DNA of 36,289 bases from JBJENW01 sp051880395 (lineage in GTDB: Bacteria > Bacillota > Clostridia > Lachnospirales > Lachnospiraceae), in contig JBJENW010000355.1 in assembly GCA_051880395.1 (NCBI GenBank), positions 1 to 36,289 of the forward strand, written 5' to 3'. Position numbers and translations under genes: made by a program. Shown piece by piece: positions 7,877-16,953 of this stretch. Under the pieces are notes generated by a model. That model saw only the letters and a list, made by a program, of their open reading frames with translations, was not told where the DNA came from and did not search any database. Position 1 is the first letter of the stretch. Each line of letters begins with the position of its first letter.

Positions 7877-8824
7877 TTGATCATCAGTGCCAGTCGAAGA
7901 ACCGATATACCCGCGTATTATTCCGAGTGGTTTTATAATCGAATCAAAGAACAGTGTTTATATGTAAGAAATCCCATGAACGCGCATCAGATCAGTCGCA
8001 TCGACCTCTCGCCGGAGGTCGTGGACTGTATCGTATTCTGGACGAAAAATCCAGAGCCTATGATTGCGCGGCTGGAAGAATTAAAGCAGTATCATTATTA
8101 TTTCCAATTTACGCTTACGGGATACGGAAAAGATATCGAACCGAATGTACCACACAAAAAAGAAAAAATGATTCCGATCTTTCAAACATTATCCGAAAAA
8201 ATCGGCAGCGAAAAAGTGATCTGGCGTTACGATCCAATCATTTTCACGGAAACCTATACACCCGAATATCATATCAAAGCCTTCCGCCAGATTGCGGAAG
8301 CTTTACGTGGTTATACGAAAAAAAGCGTCATCAGCTTTGTAGATATTTATGCAAAAAATAAGAAAAACATGGAAACAGTACATTCACAGGAGATGACGAA
8401 AGAACAGCTGAATGCATTTGCAAAAGAACTGGCAGATATCGCAAAAGCAAATGATATGGCAATTGGCAGTTGTGCGGAGGCAATCGATCTGGACTTTTGC
8501 GGAATCGAGCATAACAGCTGTATTGACAAACAACTGATCGAACAGCTGATCGGCTGCAAAATCAAGGCGGGGAAAGACAAAAACCAGAGAACAGAATGCG
8601 GCTGTGTGGACAGTATCGAGATCGGAACGTATAATACGTGTCTGCATGGGTGCAAATACTGCTATGCGAATTATAGTCCACAGAGTGTAAAAGAGAATGC
8701 AAAAAAGTATGATCCACGCTCCCCACTCTTATGTGGAAATGTGCAGGAGGGGGACAAGATCCATGATCGTCCGGTCAAGTCATTGCGTGAGGAACAGATT
8801 GATTTATTTGATTTTATGAAATAG
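7877..8824 (+). CDS. DUF1848 family protein with radical-SAM-type Fe-S motif
   Basis: 315 residues from a TTG start, chosen because AAAGGAGATG sits nine bases upstream and the family opens with IISASRRTDIPAYY. The body matches the DUF1848 pattern: VRNPMN, a VFWTKNPEPM segment, YYFQFTLTGYG and VIWRYDPIIFTE. Near the C-terminus is YNTCLHGCKYCYANY with cysteines at residues 255, 259 and 262, the CX3CX2C spacing that holds the 4Fe-4S cluster in radical SAM enzymes, but at the far end of the protein instead of the beginning. CGCVDS just before adds two more cysteines. No reaction is established for the family to my knowledge. The methyltransferase-like gene directly upstream makes a two-step modification possible, as inference. 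Confidence 0.8.
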   Translation: MIISASRRTDIPAYYSEWFYNRIKEQCLYVRNPMNAHQISRIDLSPEVVDCIVFWTKNPEPMIARLEELKQYHYYFQFTLTGYGKDIEPNVPHKKEKMIPIFQTLSEKIGSEKVIWRYDPIIFTETYTPEYHIKAFRQIAEALRGYTKKSVISFVDIYAKNKKNMETVHSQEMTKEQLNAFAKELADIAKANDMAIGSCAEAIDLDFCGIEHNSCIDKQLIEQLIGCKIKAGKDKNQRTECGCVDSIEIGTYNTCLHGCKYCYANYSPQSVKENAKKYDPRSPLLCGNVQEGDKIHDRPVKSLREEQIDLFDFMK

Positions 8825-8840
8825 AAAAAGGAGAAACGTT

Positions 8841-9716
8841 ATGGATAGCATTTTTATTGATGAATATGTTTGGAGTTACAGAGATTTTGGCGGTTCGGCG
8901 TTTAAGAATGTTGGAACGCCACCGCAAAAGCAGCAGTTGGGAAAAAGTTTTTATACTTCCACCTATATTTGCCCGACTTGTAATGAATTATTATTAAAAT
9001 CCAATGCGCAGGGACGTGTACAGATTCGGACACCGCAAGAGGAACCATATACATTGCAAAGTGTATTTCTCTGTCCAAAATGCCATTATCTGTTTTCAGA
9101 AGCACAGCCGAGAATTACATTAAAAAGCGGTGTGGTATGGTTTCTGAATCAGGAAGAAATTGTAGAAAAAGTATGGCGGCACATCGACAGCGTTGCGGCG
9201 GAAATTCTGTCACCATTGCCACCATATAGCGGTGTATGTGAAAAATATCATCATGAAACACAGTTTACACCAGAAGAAATGGCAACACTGGCGCAGGCAC
9301 ATCAGCAGAGAGGAAATAACGATGAGGCGGTTCGCTGGTATATCAATGCAGCAGATTTAGGCCATCCGGGCGCGCAATATAATCTGGGATGTCTGTATTA
9401 TAACGGACAGATCATACAACAAAGTGATAAACATGCAGCCTATCGTTTTTATCAGGCAGCTTGTCACGGATATGCACCTGCACAGGACAGTCTGGCGTAT
9501 ATGTACTGGAACGGAAGAGGCGTAGCAGAAAACAGAGATGCAGCGATCGAATTGTGGGAGATTGCAGCAGATCAGGGATATGCACAGGCGCAGTACGAAC
9601 TGGGATGGCGTCATGCACAAGTCGGAAATACCCAGGTAGCGGTGAACATGTTAAAGAAAGCTGCAGTACAGGGACATGCACAGGCGCAGGCGCTGTTGGA
9701 AGAACTGTGCAAATAA
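8841..9716 (+). CDS. Zinc-ribbon and Sel1-repeat protein, copy 1
   Basis: 291 residues. The N-terminal 110 residues hold two CXXC pairs (C44/C47 and C78/C81) in the contexts YICPTCNELLLKSNAQ and FLCPKCHYLFSEAQ, consistent with one zinc ribbon. From about residue 140 to the end there are four Sel1-type helical repeats with the signature AAxxGxxxAQYxLG (for example AADLGHPGAQYNLG and AADQGYAQAQYELG). Sel1 arrays are scaffolds for protein contacts. The AAAAGGAGA ribosome binding site precedes the ATG. The next gene is a paralogue with the same architecture, which shows tandem duplication. With no enzymatic motif, a role as adaptor or sensor for the neighbouring AAA+ and helicase proteins is plausible but unproven. 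Confidence 0.7.
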   Translation: MDSIFIDEYVWSYRDFGGSAFKNVGTPPQKQQLGKSFYTSTYICPTCNELLLKSNAQGRVQIRTPQEEPYTLQSVFLCPKCHYLFSEAQPRITLKSGVVWFLNQEEIVEKVWRHIDSVAAEILSPLPPYSGVCEKYHHETQFTPEEMATLAQAHQQRGNNDEAVRWYINAADLGHPGAQYNLGCLYYNGQIIQQSDKHAAYRFYQAACHGYAPAQDSLAYMYWNGRGVAENRDAAIELWEIAADQGYAQAQYELGWRHAQVGNTQVAVNMLKKAAVQGHAQAQALLEELCK

Positions 9717-9753
9717 GTGACGGATGGGAAACAGAAATAGAAAAGGAGAACGC

Positions 9754-10530
9754 ATGGACAAGATACTTCTTGATAAATATGTTTGGAACTACAGGAATTT
9801 TGGAACATCTGCATTGAAGCAGGTCATAGAGGTTCAAAGAAAAGAACAACTGGGAAGAAGCTTTTATACCTCGACTTATATTTGTCCGAACTGTAGACAC
9901 TTATTGTTAAAATCAAATGCACAGAAGGCGGCTGTAATCCGCACTTCTATCGATACCAATTATGCGTTAAAGAGCGTATTTTACTGTCCGAGATGCCAAT
10001 ATCTGTTTTCAGAAGCACAAAGAGACCTGACCTTAGAAAGGGGTCAGGTCTGGTTTTTACACGGAAAAACAGCAGTGGAAGAAGCTGTCGCATTGATTGA
10101 TTCTGTGGCGGTTGCACCAGTCATTCCATATGTTCCGTATTGTGGAAGACATGGGGCAGTGGATCATCCACAGCAGATGACAGTGGAGAAAATGACAGAA
10201 TACGCACAAACCTGTGAACGACAGAAGAACGAAAAAGAAGCCGTACGCTGGTATCAGAATGCAGCAGAATTGGGACATCCAAAAGCGCAGGAGCATTTGG
10301 CTTTGCGTTATTGGTCCGGAAAAGGGGTAGAGCAGAGCTGGGAGATGGCGATGTACTATTGGAAATTGTCGGCAGAGCAAGGCAATGCACAGGCACAGTA
10401 TGAGCTTGGTTCGCGTTATGCAGCGGCAGGCGAATATGATCGGGCAGTGCCGCTGTTGCAGTGGGCAGCAGAGCAGGGATTGGAAGAAGCTAGGAAAAAA
10501 CTAGAACAGATAGAATGGGAACAAAGATAG
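9754..10530 (+). CDS. Zinc-ribbon and Sel1-repeat protein, copy 2
   Basis: 258 residues. The start at 9754 is set by AAAAGGAGA; an upstream in-frame ATG at 9724 has none. It repeats the architecture of the preceding gene almost position for position at the N-terminus (DKYVWNYRNFG, FYTSTYICPNC with C44/C47, FYCPRCQYLFSEAQ with C78/C81), but has three Sel1 repeats instead of four. The N-terminal domains are much more alike than the middle linkers, so the zinc ribbon is the constrained part. The gene lies 37 bases after its paralogue and 38 before the AAA+ gene. A 10-bp perfect inverted repeat (10023-10032 with 10042-10051) lies inside the coding sequence. Confidence 0.7.
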   Translation: MDKILLDKYVWNYRNFGTSALKQVIEVQRKEQLGRSFYTSTYICPNCRHLLLKSNAQKAAVIRTSIDTNYALKSVFYCPRCQYLFSEAQRDLTLERGQVWFLHGKTAVEEAVALIDSVAVAPVIPYVPYCGRHGAVDHPQQMTVEKMTEYAQTCERQKNEKEAVRWYQNAAELGHPKAQEHLALRYWSGKGVEQSWEMAMYYWKLSAEQGNAQAQYELGSRYAAAGEYDRAVPLLQWAAEQGLEEARKKLEQIEWEQR

Positions 10531-10568
10531 AGAACAGGAAATAGCATGTGATTATGCGGAGGAATAAG

Positions 10569-13424
10569 ATGAAAAATACTTTTTTGGTAGGTATGGGGGA
10601 GGATAATCTGTCGTTCATGGAGGCATTGGATAAGGCTGAAAATGGGGACACAATTTGTATAGAGGAACAGATGATATGTGATTTAAGTAAGAATGCTTCA
10701 ATACTATTGAACAAAAATTTGAATATTATTGGGAAAAAGGTTCGTAAAAAAAGTGTTAATAAGTACGTGGATGGTTTTGAGAGTATAGATGCAATAAAAG
10801 AACTATTTGACGAATGTTTATCTGACTATATATACCCAACTATTATAGGATGTTTTTGTATTGAAAAAGGTGTAAGCGTTACATTTAAGGATTTATCTCT
10901 TCAATGTATGCCACAATATCATCTGATCGTTGGCAAAGAACAGGCGAAGATAGCGTTAGAACAGGTGATTATTAAAAATAGTCAGACAAATAGCAATTCC
11001 TGTTCGGCTATATGGATTGGAAATAAGTCAGAATGCACTGTATGCAATGCGGAATTTCAAATAAAAGAGGCTAGTGCTATTTATGCGATAAATTCAAGTG
11101 TAGCTATAAAATTAACAGAAATAGAAGGAGGAAATGCGAAGGAAAGGAAACCGGCTATATGGTGTGACAACAGTAAGCTTACCACAAAGAACTGTACGGT
11201 AAAACAGCCGAAATTCAAAGCAGCTGTCGGTTTGAACGATAATGCATATTATGAGTCGGAGAAAGATACACTGTCATCTGTGACGGTGATCAGTGGAAGG
11301 GCACTGTTTTCAAATACTGAAATTAAGGAGAGTTTAAGTGTAAAAAAAGAGTCTTATGTATATATAAAAGGGAATCTTAATATGCAGGGAGAGAATGAGG
11401 AAGAAGTGGATTTTTCTGTAAGTGGTCATTCTGTGGTACATGGTGATACAATTAGTATACATCGTCTTTCTTTGCCAAATTTTTGCATACAAGAAAAATC
11501 TATTGTAAATATTCAGGAATTAACGTATACACAGGGAAATCATTCACAGCTTCGATTTGACGTAGATGAAACAAGCAAGCTTTGCTACGGTTATCATGTA
11601 ATCGCGAATAGAAATGATAAAAGCGAAAAAACAAAACCAAGCGCAGAGGAACAACTGGAACGACTAGCGGGATTAGGAAGTGTTAAAAAAGAGCTAGAAA
11701 AAATGCGTAATATGTTGAAATTTAATCAAGGAAGAAATGCAATTGGCTTAAAACCGCAGAAACAGAATCTTTTTTCCATAATTGTAGGAAATCAAGGAAT
11801 TGATAAAGAAAAAATTGCCCGTTTGATCGGAGAGATCCTTTATGAAGAAGGAGCGTTTCAGAGCGATGAATTTAAAATGACTGTGAGGAATGAATCAGAG
11901 TTTATACTATGGAATCAAGTTGATGAAAAGCTGGTAACAGCGGCATTGGAAGTTGCCAAGGGAGGAGTTTTTTTTATTAATATAAAATATCAGAAAAGTC
12001 CGGAGGAGGAGAAACTGATACGTACGATTCTTGAATACCAAGAGAAACATTCGGAAGAAAATATGATTATCTTTGCTGGAACTACAGAGGAGATGGAAAA
12101 GTTTCTAGATACATATCGTAGTTTGGCAGTAAATGTAGCATATAAGTTTGAATGCGAAGATTATACACCGGAAGAAATTGTTGAACTTGGCGAGAGGGAA
12201 TTAGCAGAAAAGCAATATAAATTAGAAGATCAAAATTATTATAAGAAACAGGTAAAATATGCATATAAAAAAACACTTAATCCGAGCAATGAAATTTGGA
12301 TTCATAGTTTTAATGAAAAATTGTTAAAAGTGTTCATAGATCGTGTGATGAAGGAAGAAACATCGGATCTGCAGACAATCAAAAACGAAGATATAGATAC
12401 CGTTTTAGCACAGGATAAATATCAAGAAGACGAGAATGATGGAGAGAGTCCGTTAGAACAACTGCAAAAAATGGTTGGCATTCAAAAAGTAAAAGAACAA
12501 GTGAATGATTTTATTTCAATGGCAGAATTGAATTATAGAAGAGAGGAACAGGGACAGAAAAAGGATACATTTACCCTGCATTCGCTTTTCGTTGGAAATC
12601 CTGGAACCGGAAAAACAACTGTCGCCAGAATCATAGCAGAAATTTTGTATCAAAAAGGAATCATTCGGCGAAATGAACTGGTCGAGGTGTCAAGAAGTAA
12701 TCTGGTGGGGCAACATATCGGCCATACAGCCATCAAGACAAGAGAAAAACTGGAGTCTGCATTAGGAGGCGTACTCTTTATTGATGAAGCATATACATTG
12801 AGCCAGGGAGGAGAGTGGGATTTTGGAAGAGAGGCAATCAATGAAATTTTACAATTTATGGAGGAGTACAGGGGAGATATTGTCGTTTTCTTTGCAGGAT
12901 ACACCAATAAAATGGAAGAATTTATGCAGACCAATCCGGGACTTTCTAGTAGGATTCCATTTACGTTCGATTTTGAAGATTATACACCAGATGAGATTGT
13001 ACAGATCGGTTTACTGGATCTGCATAAGCCGGAACGGGATTATCAAGTAGACGAACTGTATTATAGCGAAGTAGTGAAAAATAATTATAGACTTTCATAT
13101 AATCAGGGTAACGGTCGATGGGTGAGAAATTTTAATGACAATTTGATTATGGCAATGTCAAAGCGTGTTGCAAAATTAGAAAATGCAGATTTGAATACGA
13201 TTTTAAAAGAGGATCTGGATGAAATATACATGCAGCCGCAGGAAGAACAGGAGTTGGAAACAAATCAAGAGGAAGAAAAAAACAGAGAAACACATCAGGC
13301 AGAGCAGAAATGGGATTCTCAGTCAGAAGAGGGAGGAGTTTTTCGAACACAAGGAGTCGAAGACCTCATAGATCAAGACGGAGACAGCATTGTAGATGTT
13401 CTCGGCCGCCCGGTCCGAAAATAG
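10569..13424 (+). CDS. Tandem AAA+ ATPase (CbxX/SpoVK type) with beta-helix-like N-terminus
   Basis: 951 residues. The start at 10569 is set by GGAGG six bases upstream; ATG 10554 and GTG 10548 lie before it. Residues 1-360 are short repeating strands with N/S turns, suggesting a right-handed beta-helix. A first AAA+ domain (about 365-590) has a ruined Walker A (GNQGIDKEK near 407) and FFINIKY where the acidic Walker B should be, so it is probably inactive. The second (about 625-880) is intact: GNPGTGKTT near 676, LFIDEAYTL with D739/E740, and the FAGY...NPGLSSRIPF region typical of the CbxX/CfxQ/SpoVK group. The C-terminus is an acidic Q/E tail. Such ATPases remodel other proteins as hexamers. 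It follows the Sel1 genes in one transcription unit. Confidence 0.8.
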   Translation: MKNTFLVGMGEDNLSFMEALDKAENGDTICIEEQMICDLSKNASILLNKNLNIIGKKVRKKSVNKYVDGFESIDAIKELFDECLSDYIYPTIIGCFCIEKGVSVTFKDLSLQCMPQYHLIVGKEQAKIALEQVIIKNSQTNSNSCSAIWIGNKSECTVCNAEFQIKEASAIYAINSSVAIKLTEIEGGNAKERKPAIWCDNSKLTTKNCTVKQPKFKAAVGLNDNAYYESEKDTLSSVTVISGRALFSNTEIKESLSVKKESYVYIKGNLNMQGENEEEVDFSVSGHSVVHGDTISIHRLSLPNFCIQEKSIVNIQELTYTQGNHSQLRFDVDETSKLCYGYHVIANRNDKSEKTKPSAEEQLERLAGLGSVKKELEKMRNMLKFNQGRNAIGLKPQKQNLFSIIVGNQGIDKEKIARLIGEILYEEGAFQSDEFKMTVRNESEFILWNQVDEKLVTAALEVAKGGVFFINIKYQKSPEEEKLIRTILEYQEKHSEENMIIFAGTTEEMEKFLDTYRSLAVNVAYKFECEDYTPEEIVELGERELAEKQYKLEDQNYYKKQVKYAYKKTLNPSNEIWIHSFNEKLLKVFIDRVMKEETSDLQTIKNEDIDTVLAQDKYQEDENDGESPLEQLQKMVGIQKVKEQVNDFISMAELNYRREEQGQKKDTFTLHSLFVGNPGTGKTTVARIIAEILYQKGIIRRNELVEVSRSNLVGQHIGHTAIKTREKLESALGGVLFIDEAYTLSQGGEWDFGREAINEILQFMEEYRGDIVVFFAGYTNKMEEFMQTNPGLSSRIPFTFDFEDYTPDEIVQIGLLDLHKPERDYQVDELYYSEVVKNNYRLSYNQGNGRWVRNFNDNLIMAMSKRVAKLENADLNTILKEDLDEIYMQPQEEQELETNQEEEKNRETHQAEQKWDSQSEEGGVFRTQGVEDLIDQDGDSIVDVLGRPVRK

Positions 13425-13482
13425 GCAAGTTGAGGTATACTTACACCAAAAAACTAAACCAACAAAGTAGTTATTTTCTCCC

Positions 13483-13521
13483 AACCTTCCACATAAACTA
13501 TATGTGGGAGGTTAAGTTTTT
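13483..13521 (+). promoter_or_regulatory. Hairpin that buries the ribosome binding site of the XRE gene
   Basis: Bases 13483-13495 pair with 13501-13513 (13 pairs, one wobble) around a 5-base loop, and five T residues follow (13517-13521). The shape is that of a terminator for the AAA+ gene. The right arm, however, contains GGGAGG (13506-13511), the ribosome binding site for the ATG at 13522. A transcript reading through would have that site locked in the stem. It therefore probably works both as terminator or attenuator and as a translation block. Confidence 0.65.
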
Positions 13522-13875
13522 ATGCAAAATGACACTTTAATAGCAATCGGAAAAAGAATCGCCCAGATTCGCCGTTCCCATAAAATCACGCAGGAGGCAC
13601 TCGCTGATATGCTTGAAGTAAGCCCGAAACACATCAGCCATGTGGAGAACGCGACGTCGAGCTTTTCTCTTCGAAACTTGTTGGAGTTCTGCAATATCTT
13701 TCATTGCAGCCTCGATTACATCATGTTTGGAAAAGAACAAAATGAAGCTCTCTCCAAGCTTCCGGAAGGAATTGTTCGTATCTTAAATGCCGGAAGTGAA
13801 GAGGATGTGGAGCAGTTAAACCGGTATCTGGATATCTATCTGGAACTGAAAGAGGAAAAAAGGAGAAACGAATAA
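13522..13875 (+). CDS. Cro/C1-type (XRE) transcriptional regulator
   Basis: 117 residues. An N-terminal helix-turn-helix of the XRE type spans residues 6-65 (GKRIAQIRRSHKITQEALAD, then VSPKHISHVENATSSFSL), and a helical tail from about 75 probably mediates dimers. Translation depends on a ribosome binding site located in a hairpin. The gene stops four bases before the helicase start, so regulator and helicase are made together. It is probably the controller of the accessory cluster. Its operator cannot be identified from sequence alone, though the hairpin itself is a candidate because its DNA form is palindromic. Confidence 0.85.
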   Translation: MQNDTLIAIGKRIAQIRRSHKITQEALADMLEVSPKHISHVENATSSFSLRNLLEFCNIFHCSLDYIMFGKEQNEALSKLPEGIVRILNAGSEEDVEQLNRYLDIYLELKEEKRRNE

Positions 13876-13878
13876 AGA

Positions 13879-16800
13879 ATGATAGAAAAAGAAAAGATCC
13901 TGGAATCCTGGATCATGGTAGAACACCTGTCGGAAGGAGATATTTCATTAAGAGACAAGTCGATCCATACATTGTCAGATCTGCAGGAGAATGACTTTTA
14001 TTCCCTGTTTCAGAGTGAGGTGGCGAAAGAAAATTTCAGACCCAGACAAAAGGGCGGAATCGTTGTATATTTTGACATCTTCAAATTTTCAGAAGTGATT
14101 TCGCTTCTTCGAAAGAAATATCATCTAAAGCCGACCAATGAAGAAATACGCATGGGGGATAAATTCGGCTTTGCGCTCTATTTTGACAAAGAATTAACGT
14201 ATCAAAACGAGATGTTCTTTTTTACGGCGAGCGCTTACATTCGTTATAAAAGAGAGACTCCGAGTGAAAAAGAATTCCGTGAATTTGAAGAAGAATTAAA
14301 AGAACAGTTTGATCAGGATTTTGATGGAGCAGAAACAAATCCGATGCGGTTTAATGAAGCGATCCAAAAAATTCTTCAGAGATTTGATATCTCCGTCAAA
14401 AACTGTAGGATGCAGGTGGTAAAAAATATCGAAACAGATGCAACGAATCTGCACTCGTTTTTTATCGATGATCTGGAAAAAGCAAAAAAAATAAAAACCA
14501 CAAATCTCGATGCGTATTTGTTTGGAAATACGAAAGGACGCATCAATTTAGACAGTAAAAATGACTCGCCAAATTTTCAGCCGAACGTATTTGAAAAAAT
14601 TCTGCAGCCGAAAAATTATCCGCTCGGAAGATTTCCGAGTAACACCAAGTATGCGCTTTCTTTCATGCAGCAGGTGGCGGTCAATCTTTCCATCGGATAC
14701 GATAACAGTCAGATGCGAAGCGTCAATGGGCCGCCGGGAACAGGAAAAACGACACTGTTAAAAGATATTTTTGCAGAGTTGATCGTGCAGCAGGCACATC
14801 AGATTGCAAGATTATCCAAACATCGGATCGAAGGAACAGATGAAACAAAATATTATAACAATGCCTCCATAGGAGAAATTCCAGAGGCTATCACAGAAAA
14901 TAATATCGTGGTTGCAAGTTCCAATAATGGTGCAGTTCAAAACATTGTAAATGAGCTTCCACTCATCAAAGAAATCGATGAAACTCTGATCGAGGATTTG
15001 AAAGAGACCGATTATTTCTGGGAACTTGCAAATGCAAAGGTGTCGGCTGAATGGAAAGCAGATGAAGATGGAAAACGAACAGAGCAGCTCTGCATGGAAC
15101 CAAATCAGGGCGAGGACACCTTCTGGGGACTGTTTTCCATGGAAGGTGGAAAATCCGATAATATGAATCAGATTCTCACGACCATCAAGCACATGATCCG
15201 ATATTTGAACGAAGAGTATGACCCGGATGAGGATATCTACAAGAAATTCGAAAAGCAGTATCGGGAAATGGAAGCCATACGCCAGAAAGCACAGATGCGG
15301 GCGGTGTTCCATCAGACAAACAGCAGAGAGGCAAAACCGCTGGATATGAACCAGGAGTATGAACAGTTACAATTGTCCAATCCCTGGTTTGACGAGACAT
15401 ATCGGATCGCACAATCAAAGCTGTTTCTGACTGCACTGCGCGTGCGAAAACAATTTTTGGATGACAATCGAAAAAATCTGAAAGCAGCTACCATCATATG
15501 GAGTATGCAGGAAAAATATCTGGATAACAAACGTGTGATCGTCGCGGCATGGAATTGGATCAATATGGCGATTCCGGTCATCAGTTCGACTTTTGCCAGT
15601 TTTTCACGTATGTGCAAATATCTGGGAAAAGAAACACTGGGGCATCTCTTTGTGGATGAAGCAGGACAGGCACTTCCGCAGGCAGCAGTCGGAGCCATCT
15701 ATCGCAGCAGACATGTCATGGTAGTCGGAGATCCTTCCCAGATCAAACCGGTATTGACATTAGATGCAAGCGTTTTAAGCATGTTGAGTAAACATTTTGG
15801 CGTGACAGAAAAATATCTGTCGGATTCCGCGTCTGCACAGACTTTAGTGGATGCAGCCAGTTCCTACGGATTTTACCGCGAACCGGATAAGGAGGAAGAA
15901 TCCTGGATCGGAATTCCACTCTGGGTGCATCGAAGATGTCAGGATCCGATGTTTACGATTTCCAATCACATTTCGTATAATGGTCTGATGGTACAGGGCA
16001 TGCCGGGACTGGGAAAAACCGGATGGTATGATGTCGGAGGAAAAGCAAACAATAAATATGTCGAGGCACAGGGCGAATTTCTGTTACAGAAAATCAAAGA
16101 GATGATGAAAGAAAATCCGAAGATCGCAGACAAAACAGAAAAAGATCAGATTTATGTGATCACGCCATTTGCAAATGTGGCATATCAGCTTGCGCAGAAA
16201 TTAAAAAGTATCGGGTTTACCAGATTTGAACATGGCAAACCGACCAACGTCGGAACGATCCATACGTTTCAGGGAAAAGAAGCACCGATCGTATTTTTAG
16301 TACTTGGTGCAGACTCCCAGAGCAGTGGTGCAGCCAATTGGGCAGTCAGCGAACCGAATATGATGAATGTCGCGGCGACGCGGGCAAAAAAAGAATTTTA
16401 TATCATCGGAGACCGGACATTATATCTGGATCTGAATAGTGATGTTGCAACCGATACATATCGTATCATTCGAAGATACAAAAAGGAACATCCGGAGCTT
16501 GTAAACGACGAAGTGCCTACAGCAGCACCGATTTCTAAGCAGGTCGAACAGCCAAATCAAAGCACAGAGCAAAAACGGAGACAGCAGATCGGGCAGACGA
16601 AAACAGAATGGAAACAAAATCGCATTAAAACGAATCAAAAGCCGGACCAGAAACCGGTTGCAATGAAAACAGAACAGACGCAGACACAGCAGGCGCGTAT
16701 AAAAGGAAAAATCACATACGTCGGAACCAATAAAAGAACCGGTAACGGATACGCATATGTTCAAGGAGAAAATGGAGTAAAATACACGATCAATGAAACG

Positions 16801-16914
16801 ATTTATGCTCAGACTGCGCATGCCGCAGAAGTATTGCAAAAGGGAAATCACATTTCGTTTGTTGCGGAAGAAAAAAATGATCGAACATATGCAACTGATA
16901 TAAAACGTGGTTGA
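13879..16914 (+). CDS. SF1 (Upf1-type) DNA/RNA helicase with C-terminal cold-shock-like domain
   Basis: 1011 residues. An N-terminal domain of about 250 residues has no clear match. Helicase motif I, NGPPGTGKTTLL, lies near residue 284 and motif II, FVDEAGQA, near 593, followed by VVGDPSQIKPV (motif III), TIHTFQGKEAPIVFLVLG (motif V) and VAATRAKKEFYIIGD (motif VI). This is the AAA_11/AAA_12 arrangement of Upf1-like superfamily 1 helicases. After a Q/K/T-rich linker (about 880-935), the last 70 residues (KITYVGTNKRTGNGYAYVQG to TYATDIKRG) look like a cold-shock OB fold, which would add RNA or single-strand DNA binding. No nuclease domain is present. The start follows the regulator stop by three bases; AGGAG lies 13 bases upstream. 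Confidence 0.8.
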   Translation: MIEKEKILESWIMVEHLSEGDISLRDKSIHTLSDLQENDFYSLFQSEVAKENFRPRQKGGIVVYFDIFKFSEVISLLRKKYHLKPTNEEIRMGDKFGFALYFDKELTYQNEMFFFTASAYIRYKRETPSEKEFREFEEELKEQFDQDFDGAETNPMRFNEAIQKILQRFDISVKNCRMQVVKNIETDATNLHSFFIDDLEKAKKIKTTNLDAYLFGNTKGRINLDSKNDSPNFQPNVFEKILQPKNYPLGRFPSNTKYALSFMQQVAVNLSIGYDNSQMRSVNGPPGTGKTTLLKDIFAELIVQQAHQIARLSKHRIEGTDETKYYNNASIGEIPEAITENNIVVASSNNGAVQNIVNELPLIKEIDETLIEDLKETDYFWELANAKVSAEWKADEDGKRTEQLCMEPNQGEDTFWGLFSMEGGKSDNMNQILTTIKHMIRYLNEEYDPDEDIYKKFEKQYREMEAIRQKAQMRAVFHQTNSREAKPLDMNQEYEQLQLSNPWFDETYRIAQSKLFLTALRVRKQFLDDNRKNLKAATIIWSMQEKYLDNKRVIVAAWNWINMAIPVISSTFASFSRMCKYLGKETLGHLFVDEAGQALPQAAVGAIYRSRHVMVVGDPSQIKPVLTLDASVLSMLSKHFGVTEKYLSDSASAQTLVDAASSYGFYREPDKEEESWIGIPLWVHRRCQDPMFTISNHISYNGLMVQGMPGLGKTGWYDVGGKANNKYVEAQGEFLLQKIKEMMKENPKIADKTEKDQIYVITPFANVAYQLAQKLKSIGFTRFEHGKPTNVGTIHTFQGKEAPIVFLVLGADSQSSGAANWAVSEPNMMNVAATRAKKEFYIIGDRTLYLDLNSDVATDTYRIIRRYKKEHPELVNDEVPTAAPISKQVEQPNQSTEQKRRQQIGQTKTEWKQNRIKTNQKPDQKPVAMKTEQTQTQQARIKGKITYVGTNKRTGNGYAYVQGENGVKYTINETIYAQTAHAAEVLQKGNHISFVAEEKNDRTYATDIKRG

Positions 16915-16953
16915 GAAGGTGAAAAGATTTCGTTTTACACTTAAGAGTAAAAC

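Noticed and set aside
10023..10051. A 10-bp inverted repeat inside the second Sel1 gene as a terminator or operator
   Set aside because: It lies mid-gene with no T run and no nearby start, so it is noted only as an intragenic stem.
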